Shown: positions 20,434-29,717 of the stretch, piece after piece | Layout of the letters: each line of letters starts with the position of its first letter | Position numbering within the stretch: the stretch's first letter is position 1 | NCBI GenBank assembly: GCA_015059715.1 | Contig: SUZV01000006.1 | Location: 1-64,000 of the forward strand | Direction of reading: 5' to 3' | Length of the DNA stretch: 64,000 nt | Origin: Rikenellaceae bacterium | GTDB lineage: Bacteria; Bacteroidota; Bacteroidia; Bacteroidales; Rikenellaceae | Notes under the pieces: model-generated | Seen by the model: only the letters and a program-made list of their open reading frames with translations | Told to the model about the DNA's origin: nothing | Databases searched by the model: none | Position numbers and translations under genes: made by a program

Positions 20434-21879
20434 ATGAAGAGACTACTACACCTAATTATGATTATGACCTTGCTCGCGATTCCACAGCTACTCTTGGCCC
20501 AGAGCGAGAATACAGAGGATGTCAAGCAGGCTGACGAGAGAGCAAAGTCGAAGAGCGAGATTATAAAGACGGGACTAAACTTCGGACCACTCCCCGCCGT
20601 AGCTTTCGATGCAGACAAGGGTTTCCAGCTCGGTGCGCTGCTCAACATATACAACTATGGCGATGGCTCGACATATCCAAACCCTATGTCGCACTGGTAT
20701 ATGGAGGCCTCGTGGTTTACCAAGGGCTCTATGCAGATTATCTTCTGGTACGACAACAAGACCCTTATTCCTGGTGTACGTTGGTCATCAGCCGTAACAT
20801 TTACCAACGACAAGGCTATGGACTTCTACGGCTTTAACGGCTATATGTCACACTACGATGCCGAGATGGTCGCCCTGGGTAAGGATAAGAAGAATCACGA
20901 TAACTTCATCTACACACCTAAGTACCGTTTACAGCGTCTTCAGGTGCTCGCCAAGACCGACTTCGTGGGCAATATCTGGGATAACAAGTTCTTCTGGGAG
21001 GCTGGTTACCACTTCAGCTACTTTAAGCAGGGTTATAACGAGCAGCAGGCCATAAATCTCGATAAGATTAATAAGGGCAAGAAGGATTACAAGAAGTTCC
21101 CCGAGGGCGAGCCTACAATCTTCGATATGTATCGCCAGTGGGGTCTTATCTCCGAAGAGGAGGCATGGGGAGGCGTTAACAGCACTGTGCGCCTTGGTCT
21201 GTTGTTCGACACTCGCGATAAGGAGGGTGCTCCCTCACGCGGCATATGGGCCGAGGGCCACGTTATAGTAGCACCTAAGTGGCTCGGCACTACAAACCCC
21301 TATTATAAGTACTCGCTCACGTTCCGCCACTATGTGCCTATCGTCAAGAACGACATCCTCACGTTTGCCTATCGCCTTAATTACGAGGGTACATTCGGCA
21401 AGGATGCTCCATACTACATCCTTCCATATATCACCACCGTAGGTCAGGCCTACGACCGCGATGGTATGGGTGGCTACCGCACAATTCGAGGTATTATGCG
21501 CAACCGCGTACAGGGCCTCGACATGGCTTCGTACAATATGGAGTTTCGCTGGCGATTTGTCAGCTTCCCACTATGGAAACAGAATATAGCATTCGGTCTT
21601 AGCCTATTTAGCGATGGTACGATGGTGACTAAGGGACGTGATATGACTTTCCGAGGTGAGGAGAAGTATCGCGCTGACTATGACGCATATATGGCCGAGG
21701 GTACGGATGCCGACCGCCCACATATCACCATTGGTGCTGGTCTACGCTTTATTATGAACCAGAACTTCATCGTAGCCTTCGAGTATGGCATGCCCGTAAG
21801 CAAGTTTAGCAGTAACCCTCTGATTAAGAATCAGGATGGCAAGGGCGCGTTCTATATAAACACTGGTTACCTATTCTAA
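20434..21879 (+). CDS. Omp85/surface-antigen (BamA/TamA-like) outer-membrane beta-barrel protein
   Basis: Signal peptide; GYRTIRGI motif; C-terminal aromatic residue (INTGYLF). Confidence 0.82.
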   Translation: MKRLLHLIMIMTLLAIPQLLLAQSENTEDVKQADERAKSKSEIIKTGLNFGPLPAVAFDADKGFQLGALLNIYNYGDGSTYPNPMSHWYMEASWFTKGSMQIIFWYDNKTLIPGVRWSSAVTFTNDKAMDFYGFNGYMSHYDAEMVALGKDKKNHDNFIYTPKYRLQRLQVLAKTDFVGNIWDNKFFWEAGYHFSYFKQGYNEQQAINLDKINKGKKDYKKFPEGEPTIFDMYRQWGLISEEEAWGGVNSTVRLGLLFDTRDKEGAPSRGIWAEGHVIVAPKWLGTTNPYYKYSLTFRHYVPIVKNDILTFAYRLNYEGTFGKDAPYYILPYITTVGQAYDRDGMGGYRTIRGIMRNRVQGLDMASYNMEFRWRFVSFPLWKQNIAFGLSLFSDGTMVTKGRDMTFRGEEKYRADYDAYMAEGTDADRPHITIGAGLRFIMNQNFIVAFEYGMPVSKFSSNPLIKNQDGKGAFYINTGYLF

Positions 21880-21920
21880 GGAGTGGGTAGATAGTGTACC
21901 CCGATGGCATAAATAGTTTT

Positions 21921-21959
21921 ATAGCCTTAATGTCTTATTGTTAAGACATTAAGGCTATA
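21921..21959. terminator. Hairpin terminator between convergent genes
   Basis: ATAGCCTTAATGTCTTA...TAAGACATTAAGGCTAT near-perfect inverted repeat. Confidence 0.75.
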
Positions 21960-22007
21960 TGATTATAAGACGGTCGCGGATAAGAAGTATATACCTTACA
22001 CTTTCTA

Positions 22008-23030
22008 CTATATATCGTGCGAGAGAGGTGCTGGAACCACACTACGCATATCGAAATCTCCCCAACGCTCTGCCACATAGTCGAGCGTAGCGTTTATCTC
22101 GTCTGCATCAAACGATGTGACCAACTTAAGGCGTGTCTGCTTAAAGTCGGGCAACCCCTTAAAGTAGTTCGTAAGGTGGCGACGCATCTCAAGGATGCCT
22201 ACCCTATCGCCCTTAATCTCCAACGACTTGGCCAAGTGCTCCTTGGCTATGGCTACGCGCTCAATGACAGAGGGTTGCGGCAGTAGTTCTCCAGTCTCTA
22301 AGTAGTGTCTGCACTCTCGAAATATCCAAGGTCGTCCGTATGTAGCACGTCCTATCATCACACCATCGACTCCATATTGGTCAAACATCTGCTTACACCT
22401 CTCTGCCGAGTCGACATCGCCATTGCCGATAATCGGGATGGTTATGCGAGGGTCGTTCTTTATCTTGCCTATAAGCGTCCAGTCGGCCTGGCCACGATAC
22501 ATCTGCGAGCGTGTACGTCCGTGTATCGTCAATGCCGCGATGCCCACATCCTGAAGGCGTAGTGCCACCTCCTCGATATTCTTCATCTCGTCGCTCCAGC
22601 CAAGGCGTGTCTTTACAGTCACAGGCTTGCTTACGGCACGCACTATCTGGCGCGTCATCTCGACCATAAGGTCCACGTCGCGCATCATGCCCGAGCCAGC
22701 ACCGCGATTAGCTATCTTCTTTACCGGACAGCCAAAGTTGATATCTATGATGTCGGGGTTAGCACTCTCGGCAATACGCGCTGCCTCAACCATAGGCTCT
22801 ATGAGGTGACCATATATCTGTATCCCCACAGGACGCTCATAATCGGCAATATTGAGCTTGGCACGCGACTTCCACGCATCGCGTATTAGGCCGTCCGACG
22901 AGATAAACTCTGTATATACGACATCTGCGCCAAAACGCTTGCACATATAGCGAAACGAGGGGTCAGTGACATCCTCCATAGGGGCTAAGAATAGCGGCTT
23001 ATCGCCTAACTCGATATCTGCAATCTTCAT
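22008..23030 (-). CDS. dusB: tRNA-dihydrouridine synthase (DusB)
   Basis: APMEDVTDPSFR, NFGCPVKK, TVKTRLGW, HGRTRSQMY motifs. Confidence 0.95.
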   Translation of the reverse strand: MKIADIELGDKPLFLAPMEDVTDPSFRYMCKRFGADVVYTEFISSDGLIRDAWKSRAKLNIADYERPVGIQIYGHLIEPMVEAARIAESANPDIIDINFGCPVKKIANRGAGSGMMRDVDLMVEMTRQIVRAVSKPVTVKTRLGWSDEMKNIEEVALRLQDVGIAALTIHGRTRSQMYRGQADWTLIGKIKNDPRITIPIIGNGDVDSAERCKQMFDQYGVDGVMIGRATYGRPWIFRECRHYLETGELLPQPSVIERVAIAKEHLAKSLEIKGDRVGILEMRRHLTNYFKGLPDFKQTRLKLVTSFDADEINATLDYVAERWGDFDMRSVVPAPLSHDI

Positions 23031-23047
23031 ACTTCGATAATTTTGCC

Positions 23048-23055
23048 CAAAGGTA
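23048..23055 (-). promoter_or_regulatory. -7 box TACCTTTG for dusB
   Basis: CAAAGGTA on + strand, 18 bp upstream of start. Confidence 0.5.
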
Positions 23056-23322
23056 CAAAAAAGTGGGGAAATAACAAGGGGAAGGACCTTCAGCTAACTT
23101 TAACCCCCAACGTGTAAGCTGTCATAATCTCTCTTTAACTACTATTTAGCTCGCCCAAAGCGAGTACACTACCTTTTCAGCTTTAGCTATCACCGCACAA
23201 GGTGTATACATATTTTGCCATTTTCCACTTTTTCCTATCATTAGTACCATAATGACACTCCTAATACGACATCGTATTATAGAATATATCGTCACTTGTT
23301 ATGAAATTTAGATACTTTTTAT

Positions 23323-23330
23323 TATCTTTG
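23323..23330 (+). promoter_or_regulatory. -7 box TATCTTTG for pheT
   Basis: TAnnTTTG match 46 bp upstream of pheT. Confidence 0.55.
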
Positions 23331-23375
23331 TGCGATTATAGCTACTACTTCGACTAATACTAATAACTATATACT

Positions 23376-25841
23376 ATGAATATTTCATTCAACTGGCTAA
23401 AACGCTATCTCGACACCGACATCGCTCCTGAGCGTCTTGCGGAGATACTCACCGAGTTAGGACTCGAAGTCGAGGAGTTCGAGAAGATTGAGACAATAAA
23501 GGGCGGACTTAAGGGTGTCGTCGTGGGCGAGGTGCTTACCTGTGAGGAGCATCCCGACTCGGACCACCTACATATAACTACCGTAGATGTGGGCACAGAG
23601 GCTCCACTACAGATAGTATGTGGCGCAGCAAACTGTCGCAAAGGTCTTAAGGTGATGTGCGCAACAGTAGGTTCGGTGCTATACCCTATCGACTCAGACG
23701 AAGAGTTCAAAATCAAGCGTAGCAAGATTCGTGGCGTAGAGTCTCTCGGTATGCTATGTGCCGAGGACGAGCTTGGCATAGGCCGCAACCACGATGGCAT
23801 CATGGAACTTCCTACGGATGCCGTAGTAGGCACCCCTGCAAAGGAGTATCTTCACATTGCCGACGACTACCTTATCGGCATAGGCCTGACACCCAACCGC
23901 GTAGATGCAGCATCACACATAGGCGTAGCTCGCGATGTGGCAGCATATCTGAAGAGTCGCGGCGAGAGGGTTGAGTATCGTCTACCATCGGTCGAGGCGT
24001 TCCAGGTTGACGACACCTCACGCACCATAGAGGTCGAGGTGATTAATAGCGAGGCGGCACCACGCTATACAGGTATCACCGTAAGCGGTTGTAAGATTGC
24101 CCCATCGCCCGAGTGGATGCAGAACGAGCTTCGTGCCGCAGGCATTAACCCTAAGAACAACCTCGTAGATATCACCAACTACGTCCTCTTTGAGCTTGGT
24201 CAGCCACTCCACGCCTTCGATGCCGATAAGATTGAGGGAGGTAAGGTTGTGGTACGCTCGGCTGCCGAGGGTGAGAAGTTTATCACCTTAGATGGCGTAG
24301 AGCGCACGTTGACGGCTAACGACCTTATGATATGCTCGGCCGAGCGTCCTATGTGCATCGCAGGTGTCTACGGAGGTAAGGACTCGGGCATCAGCGACGA
24401 AACGGTGAATGTATTTATCGAGAGTGCATACTTCCACCCTGTCTGGGTGCGCAAGACAGCAAAGCGTTTCGGTCTTAACACTGATGCATCGTTCCGCTTC
24501 GAGCGAGGCATAGACCCCAACATTCAGGTATATGCCCTTAAGCGCGCAGCACTGCTTATGAAGGAGCTTGCTGGTGGTCGCATAACATCTGAGATTATCG
24601 ATATCAACCCCCGACCAGCCCAGCACTTCGAGTTTGACTTCTCGCTTGACCGCGCACGAAGACTTATAGGCAAGGATATCCCCGAGGATACCATTCTCAG
24701 TATCCTCGATGCTCTTGAGGTCGAGGTACGTGGCCGCGAGGGCGATACACTCAGGGTTGCAGTACCCCCATACCGCGTAGATGTACAGCGCGAGGCCGAC
24801 CTTGTTGAGGATGTGCTCCGCGTATATGGCTACAACAATATCGAGATTTCGGACCACGTAAACTCGACACTCTCATACGCACCAAAGCCCGACAAGAGCC
24901 GTCTACAGAACATCGCCTCAGACTATCTCTCGGCTAATGGATATACCGAGATTATGTCTAACTCGCTAACTAAGGCCTCGTACTACGAAGGCTGCACAAG
25001 CTACCCTGTTGAGCGTTGCGTAAGAATACTCAACCCACTCTCACAGGACCTTAACGTTATGCGTCAGACGCTGCTGTTCAACGCGCTGGAGGCTGTCGAG
25101 CTTAACGTAAATCGTCGTAATGGCAACCTAAAGATGTACGAGGTGGGCAACTGCTACGCCTACGCCGAGGAGAGAGCTTCGGAGGAGAACACCTTGGCCA
25201 AGTACGAGGAGAGCTTCCGCATAGGCATCACCGTAACAGGCCTATCGACACAGCTATCGTGGAATAGCAAGGCCGAGACATCGTCGTTCTTTACGTTGCG
25301 CGCTGCTGTCGAGCGTCTACTTAAGCGTTTCGGCATCGACATCTACGCATTGCAGTGCGAGAGCATCGACTCAGACCTATATGCCGATGCTATACTCTTC
25401 AAGCAAGGTCCTAAGGAGGTGTTACGTATGGGCGTAGTGTCGCCTATCGTGCGCAAGAGGTTCGATATCAAGCAGGAGGTATACTTCGCTGAGATAGACT
25501 TCGACCAGCTCATCAAGATGACCAAGAAGGCTAAGGTGCAGTTCAAGGAGCTATCTAAGTTCCCCGAGGTAAAGCGCGACTTGGCTCTTTTAGTAAACAA
25601 GAGTGTCACATTCTCGCAGCTACGCTCTATAGCCTTTGCTACGGAGAAGAAGCTACTCAAGTCGGTATCGCTCTTCGATGTTTACGAGGGCGACAAGCTC
25701 CCCGAGGGCAAGAAGTCATACGCCTTAAGCTTCATCCTTGAGGATAAGAACCAGACACTTACCGACAAGCAGATTGAGCGTACTATGGCCAACATACAGA
25801 CTCAGCTTGAGCAGAAGTGCGCGGCCGAGGTAAGAAAGTAG
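23376..25841 (+). CDS. pheT: Phenylalanyl-tRNA synthetase beta subunit
   Basis: 821 aa; MNISFNWLKRYLD, tRNA-binding EMAP-like domain, B3/B4, B5 and FDX-ACB domains. Confidence 0.98.
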   Translation: MNISFNWLKRYLDTDIAPERLAEILTELGLEVEEFEKIETIKGGLKGVVVGEVLTCEEHPDSDHLHITTVDVGTEAPLQIVCGAANCRKGLKVMCATVGSVLYPIDSDEEFKIKRSKIRGVESLGMLCAEDELGIGRNHDGIMELPTDAVVGTPAKEYLHIADDYLIGIGLTPNRVDAASHIGVARDVAAYLKSRGERVEYRLPSVEAFQVDDTSRTIEVEVINSEAAPRYTGITVSGCKIAPSPEWMQNELRAAGINPKNNLVDITNYVLFELGQPLHAFDADKIEGGKVVVRSAAEGEKFITLDGVERTLTANDLMICSAERPMCIAGVYGGKDSGISDETVNVFIESAYFHPVWVRKTAKRFGLNTDASFRFERGIDPNIQVYALKRAALLMKELAGGRITSEIIDINPRPAQHFEFDFSLDRARRLIGKDIPEDTILSILDALEVEVRGREGDTLRVAVPPYRVDVQREADLVEDVLRVYGYNNIEISDHVNSTLSYAPKPDKSRLQNIASDYLSANGYTEIMSNSLTKASYYEGCTSYPVERCVRILNPLSQDLNVMRQTLLFNALEAVELNVNRRNGNLKMYEVGNCYAYAEERASEENTLAKYEESFRIGITVTGLSTQLSWNSKAETSSFFTLRAAVERLLKRFGIDIYALQCESIDSDLYADAILFKQGPKEVLRMGVVSPIVRKRFDIKQEVYFAEIDFDQLIKMTKKAKVQFKELSKFPEVKRDLALLVNKSVTFSQLRSIAFATEKKLLKSVSLFDVYEGDKLPEGKKSYALSFILEDKNQTLTDKQIERTMANIQTQLEQKCAAEVRK

Positions 25842-25869
25842 GCCGCTACGACAAGAATAGCACAAGAGG

Positions 25870-25893
25870 GAGGGTGACTAAATAGTCACCCTC
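25870..25893 (+). terminator. Hairpin GAGGGTGACTA/TAGTCACCCTC
   Basis: 11-bp perfect inverted repeat downstream of pheT. Confidence 0.7.
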
Positions 25894-25909
25894 GCTTGTT
25901 TAAGGGGTT

Positions 25910-25955
25910 GAATAAAAAGTCTATTTTGTCGCTTGACAAAATAGACTTTTTATTC
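25910..25955. terminator. Perfect 21-bp inverted repeat (bidirectional terminator)
   Basis: GAATAAAAAGTCTATTTTGTC-gctt-GACAAAATAGACTTTTTATTC. Confidence 0.85.
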
Positions 25956-25987
25956 ACTCTCTTATTTTATTCGAGATAGATATCTCA

Positions 25988-26536
25988 CTACACCTCCATA
26001 CCTCGACGAGTACGAGAGAGTGTGTCGGCACCGACAAGGCGTGAGGCAACAGCCAAGGCAAACTCAACAGATAGACCAGCACCTGCGGCAGTGATGAGGT
26101 TTCCATCCTCAACTACCGAACCTCCGACATACTCATAATCGCCCATCTGCTCGATAACGGTGCTATGACACGTAAGTTGGCAACCACGCGCCACGCCTGC
26201 CGCAGCAAGCACCGTAGGAGCACCACATATCGCAGCCACAACTCTGCCCGAGGTGTAGTAGCTTTGGACAACACGACACACCTCATCGGAGCTACGCAGG
26301 TTTACGTAGCCAGGGTTACCACCAGGGAGAACCAGAGCATCGCCATCCGAAAAATCTGTCTCAGCGATAAGCCTATCGCACCTGAGCGTCACGATGTTGT
26401 GTGACGAGGTAACATCCAAGGAGCTACCCACAGCAACACGAACAACCGAAACACCAGCACGATTCATAACATCGATTGGGGCTACGGCCTCGACAGCCTC
26501 AAAGCCATCGGCAAGCAATATATAGACACGTTTCAT
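25988..26536 (-). CDS. DJ-1/PfpI family protein
   Basis: 182 aa; LPGGNPGY and AAICGAPTVLA nucleophile elbow. Confidence 0.93.
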   Translation of the reverse strand: MKRVYILLADGFEAVEAVAPIDVMNRAGVSVVRVAVGSSLDVTSSHNIVTLRCDRLIAETDFSDGDALVLPGGNPGYVNLRSSDEVCRVVQSYYTSGRVVAAICGAPTVLAAAGVARGCQLTCHSTVIEQMGDYEYVGGSVVEDGNLITAAGAGLSVEFALAVASRLVGADTLSRTRRGMEV

Positions 26537-26629
26537 ATTATTTAGTGATATTCTATAAATTAGTAAATATGCTATTCGTTGTCGGGAGTCTATAATTTAT
26601 AGTCCCCCTTAGTAATTAAGGTAACACTC

Positions 26630-27643
26630 CTAAAATAACCTCTCGAAATCCTCGATAGGCATCTTGCGCACCACGCAGCGACCTATGGCCTCGGGGATGA
26701 CTACACGCAGGAGATTATCTTCGCGCTTCTTATCGTGACGCACAGCACGCATAATGGCCGAGAGCGGCACCGAGGGCTCGGTAGCAAAACCCAATCGACA
26801 CAATAGGCTCTCGATGCGCTGAGCCTCGTAGGAAGAGAGCATCCCCCCCTTGGCAGCAGCCTTAGCTACCATAGCAAGTCCCATAGCCACCGCCTCGCCA
26901 TGATTAACCTCGCGCGTAGACTTCTCGACAGCGTGGCCTATGGTATGTCCCAAGTTAAGCAGACGACGTAGGCCTGCTTCGCGCTCATCAGCCTCGACAA
27001 TTGAGGCCTTAACCCTCACGGCACGCAACACAATGCTCTGCATCTGCTCCGTAGAGTGGTAAAGCTCATCTGTGGCGCAGCTATCGATATAATCGAAGAG
27101 CTCGGCATCGCCAATAATAGCACTCTTGACCACCTCGGCCATACCGGCACGCAGCTCGCGCATAGGTAGCGTGCGTAGCATCTCGACATCGGAGATGACG
27201 AAGCGCGGGTGGACTATGGTTCCCACCATATTCTTATAGTCGGCAACGTTGACCCCATTCTTACCCCCTATCGAGGCATCTACCTGACCAAGCAGCGTCG
27301 TGGAGATAAAGCCGAAGTCGAGACCGCGCATATATGTAGCGGCGACAAAGCCTGCAACATCTGTCACTATGCCGCCACCTATGCCGAGGATAAAGGTCGC
27401 CCTATCTACCCCCATAGCCATAAGCCTATCGTAGATAGTAGCCACCGTCGCGAGGCTCTTGTTGGCCTCACCACCACCGATAATTATATGCTCATATCGA
27501 CGCACAAGGTCTGGATAGAGCCTGTCGATATTGGCATCGGTGATGACCACCACACGACACTTAGGCAACACCTGCTCAATAATATCCCCAACTCGTCCGA
27601 TGTAGAGCCGCGTCTGCTCTCTTATGGTTATACAGCTATCCAT
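26630..27643 (-). CDS. aroB: 3-dehydroquinate synthase
   Basis: GGGIVTDVAGFVAATYMRG, LLGQVDASIGGKNGVN, NLGHTIGHAVE motifs. Confidence 0.97.
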   Translation of the reverse strand: MDSCITIREQTRLYIGRVGDIIEQVLPKCRVVVITDANIDRLYPDLVRRYEHIIIGGGEANKSLATVATIYDRLMAMGVDRATFILGIGGGIVTDVAGFVAATYMRGLDFGFISTTLLGQVDASIGGKNGVNVADYKNMVGTIVHPRFVISDVEMLRTLPMRELRAGMAEVVKSAIIGDAELFDYIDSCATDELYHSTEQMQSIVLRAVRVKASIVEADEREAGLRRLLNLGHTIGHAVEKSTREVNHGEAVAMGLAMVAKAAAKGGMLSSYEAQRIESLLCRLGFATEPSVPLSAIMRAVRHDKKREDNLLRVVIPEAIGRCVVRKMPIEDFERLF

Positions 27644-27935
27644 AGCTTAAGTATTAACTCTGCTTATTGGCAATATTCGCACCAATAAAATATCATTACA
27701 ATGCGTAAAGGTACAAAAAAAGTGGAAACTGTAGCCACTATTAGGGTGTATATCGCGCGTAAAACAAATTTTGTTTGCTAAAAAGTTGCAATATCATCGA
27801 ATGTTTCCTAAATTTGCGTGGCGTTTGCTCATCGTGTCACCATAGGCTGATGCAGGTGATAACATTAGCAAAATAGCTTTGTAGCGAATGTATTTATTAA
27901 TATAGTATAACAACTTAAAAAAAACGTTTAAAACT

Positions 27936-28928
27936 ATGGCTTTTCTTACAAACGACAAGCTCGTTATCGTTGGAGCTGCAGGAATGATTGGCTCTAACAT
28001 GGTTCAGTCAGCCCTTATGATGGGTCTTACCAACAACATCTGCCTCTACGACGTATTCTCACCAGAGGGCGTAGCTGAGGAGATGCGCCAGAGCGGTTTC
28101 GACAACGTAAATATCACAGCTACTACCGACGTAGCCGAGGCGTTCAAGGATGCTAAGTATATCATCTCATCTGGTGGTGCTCCACGTAAGGAGGGTATGA
28201 CACGCGAGGACCTTCTTAAGGGTAACTGCGAGATTGCCGAGCAGCTCGGTAAGAACATCAAGACATACTGCCCCGATGTTAAGCACGTGGTTATCATCTT
28301 CAACCCTGCTGACCTTACAGGTCTTGTAACACTCCTCTACTCTGGTCTTAAGCCAGGTCAGGTTACTACACTTGCAGGCCTTGACACTACACGTCTTAAG
28401 AGTGCCCTTGCTAAGAAGTTTGGCGTTATGCAGAGCGATATCGAGGGTTGCGCAACCTATGGTGGTCACGGTGAGCAGATGGCAGTATTCGGCAGCGCAG
28501 TGAAGATTGCAGGCCGTAAGCTTAGCGACATCATCGGTACCAAGGAGTTCCCTGCTGAGGAGTGGGAGCAGATGAAGAAGGATGTAACACAGGGTGGTGC
28601 AGCTATCATCAAGCTTCGTGGTCGCTCATCATTCCAGAGCCCATCGTACCTCTCTGTTGAGATGATTCGCTCGGTAATGGGTGGCGAGCCATTCCGTTTC
28701 CCTGCAGGTACATATGTATCAAACGAGAAGTACAACCACATTATGATGGCTATGGATACCGTACTCGACCAGAACGGCTGCTCATACAAGATGCCTGTAG
28801 GCACCGAGGAGGAGCTTGCTAAGCTTGACGCTTCGTATGCACACCTCTGCAAGATGCGCGACGAGTTGGTAACATTGGGTATCGTTCCTGCTATCGAGGA
28901 GTGGTCAAAGATTAACCCTAACTTGTAG
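27936..28928 (+). CDS. mdh: Malate dehydrogenase
   Basis: Rossmann GAAGMIGSNM; lactate/malate dehydrogenase fold; ATYGGHGEQM active-site His. Confidence 0.92.
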   Translation: MAFLTNDKLVIVGAAGMIGSNMVQSALMMGLTNNICLYDVFSPEGVAEEMRQSGFDNVNITATTDVAEAFKDAKYIISSGGAPRKEGMTREDLLKGNCEIAEQLGKNIKTYCPDVKHVVIIFNPADLTGLVTLLYSGLKPGQVTTLAGLDTTRLKSALAKKFGVMQSDIEGCATYGGHGEQMAVFGSAVKIAGRKLSDIIGTKEFPAEEWEQMKKDVTQGGAAIIKLRGRSSFQSPSYLSVEMIRSVMGGEPFRFPAGTYVSNEKYNHIMMAMDTVLDQNGCSYKMPVGTEEELAKLDASYAHLCKMRDELVTLGIVPAIEEWSKINPNL

Positions 28929-28974
28929 TCATTTACTGTAGGCATCGCACTTGCGACGCTTAGGACAAGATGGT

Positions 28975-29007
28975 GAATGGGATATACTTATAGGGTATCT
29001 CCCATTC
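28975..29007 (+). terminator. Hairpin terminator downstream of mdh
   Basis: GAATGGGATATAC...GGTATCTCCCATTC followed by gcttttt. Confidence 0.8.
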
Positions 29008-29118
29008 GCTTTTTATGGAGAGTGAGGCTGAAGTTACAACTTGCACAAGCGAACTAACCACTCAGCTTTAGCTCTCTACGCAAGGTAAAACTATTACTAA
29101 TTACTAATTGATATTGTT

Positions 29119-29475
29119 ATGAAGATAGCTGTTCCAACACGTGACGGACATATTGACGACCACTTCGGACACTGCGCCTACTACACCATCTTCGAAGTTG
29201 AGGAGGGCAACATCGTATCGCGCTCGCGCCTTGACTCGCCAGAGGGTTGTGGCTGTAAATCGGGCATAGCTGACCAGATGGAGAGTATGGGTATTGAGCT
29301 GATGCTCGCAGGTAATATGGGCGAGGGGGCAAAGAACAAGCTCGAAAGTCATAATATCAAGGTGGTACGCGGCTGTCGCGGCGATATCGAGATGGTCGTG
29401 CGCGCCTATATGTTAGGTCTTATAAAGGACTCGGGCGAAGGATGTAGCCACCACGAGTGTCACAGCCACGAATAG
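29119..29475 (+). CDS. NifB/NifX-type dinitrogenase iron-molybdenum cofactor-binding domain protein
   Basis: 118 aa; MKIAVPTRDGHIDDHFGHC; C-terminal His/Cys-rich tail. Confidence 0.9.
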   Translation: MKIAVPTRDGHIDDHFGHCAYYTIFEVEEGNIVSRSRLDSPEGCGCKSGIADQMESMGIELMLAGNMGEGAKNKLESHNIKVVRGCRGDIEMVVRAYMLGLIKDSGEGCSHHECHSHE

Positions 29476-29536
29476 GCCGACAAGGAGAGAGGATAAAAAA
29501 ATATCCCAAAAAGTTTGCAGATACGAAAAATTGTCG

Positions 29537-29544
29537 TATATTTG
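29537..29544 (+). promoter_or_regulatory. -7 box TATATTTG for tRNA-Leu
   Basis: TAnnTTTG match 24 bp upstream of the tRNA 5' end. Confidence 0.5.
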
Positions 29545-29568
29545 CACACCATTTCAGAGAAATCTGAT

Positions 29569-29652
29569 GCCCAGATGGCGGAATCGGTAGACGCGCTGGT
29601 CTCAAACACCAGTAGGTTCACCCCTGTGCCGGTTCGACCCCGGCTCTGGGTA
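29569..29652 (+). tRNA. tRNA-Leu (anticodon CAA)
   Basis: GCCCAGATGGCGGAATCGGTAGACGCG CTGGT CTCAAAC ACCAG ... GGTTCGACCCC ... TCTGGGTA; class II variable arm; acceptor stem pairs with a terminal G-U. Confidence 0.95.
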
Positions 29653-29658
29653 CTGAAG

Positions 29659-29687
29659 CGGGGAGGGAGTTATCCCTCCCCGTTTTC
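29659..29687 (+). terminator. Rho-independent-like terminator after tRNA-Leu
   Basis: CGGGGAGGGA gtta TCCCTCCCCG TTTTC. Confidence 0.85.
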
Positions 29688-29717
29688 TTGTATAGTAACC
29701 CTACGGAGTTTAAGGCT

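Noticed and set aside
24288-24857. 189-aa minus-strand ORF inside pheT
   Set aside because: Antisense shadow of a well-conserved pheT reading frame.
25988-26536. Calling the DJ-1 family gene a thiamine biosynthesis (ThiJ) gene linked to the TPP riboswitch
   Set aside because: ThiJ naming of DJ-1/PfpI proteins is a legacy annotation; the locus is 30 kb from the riboswitch and no THI element was seen near it.
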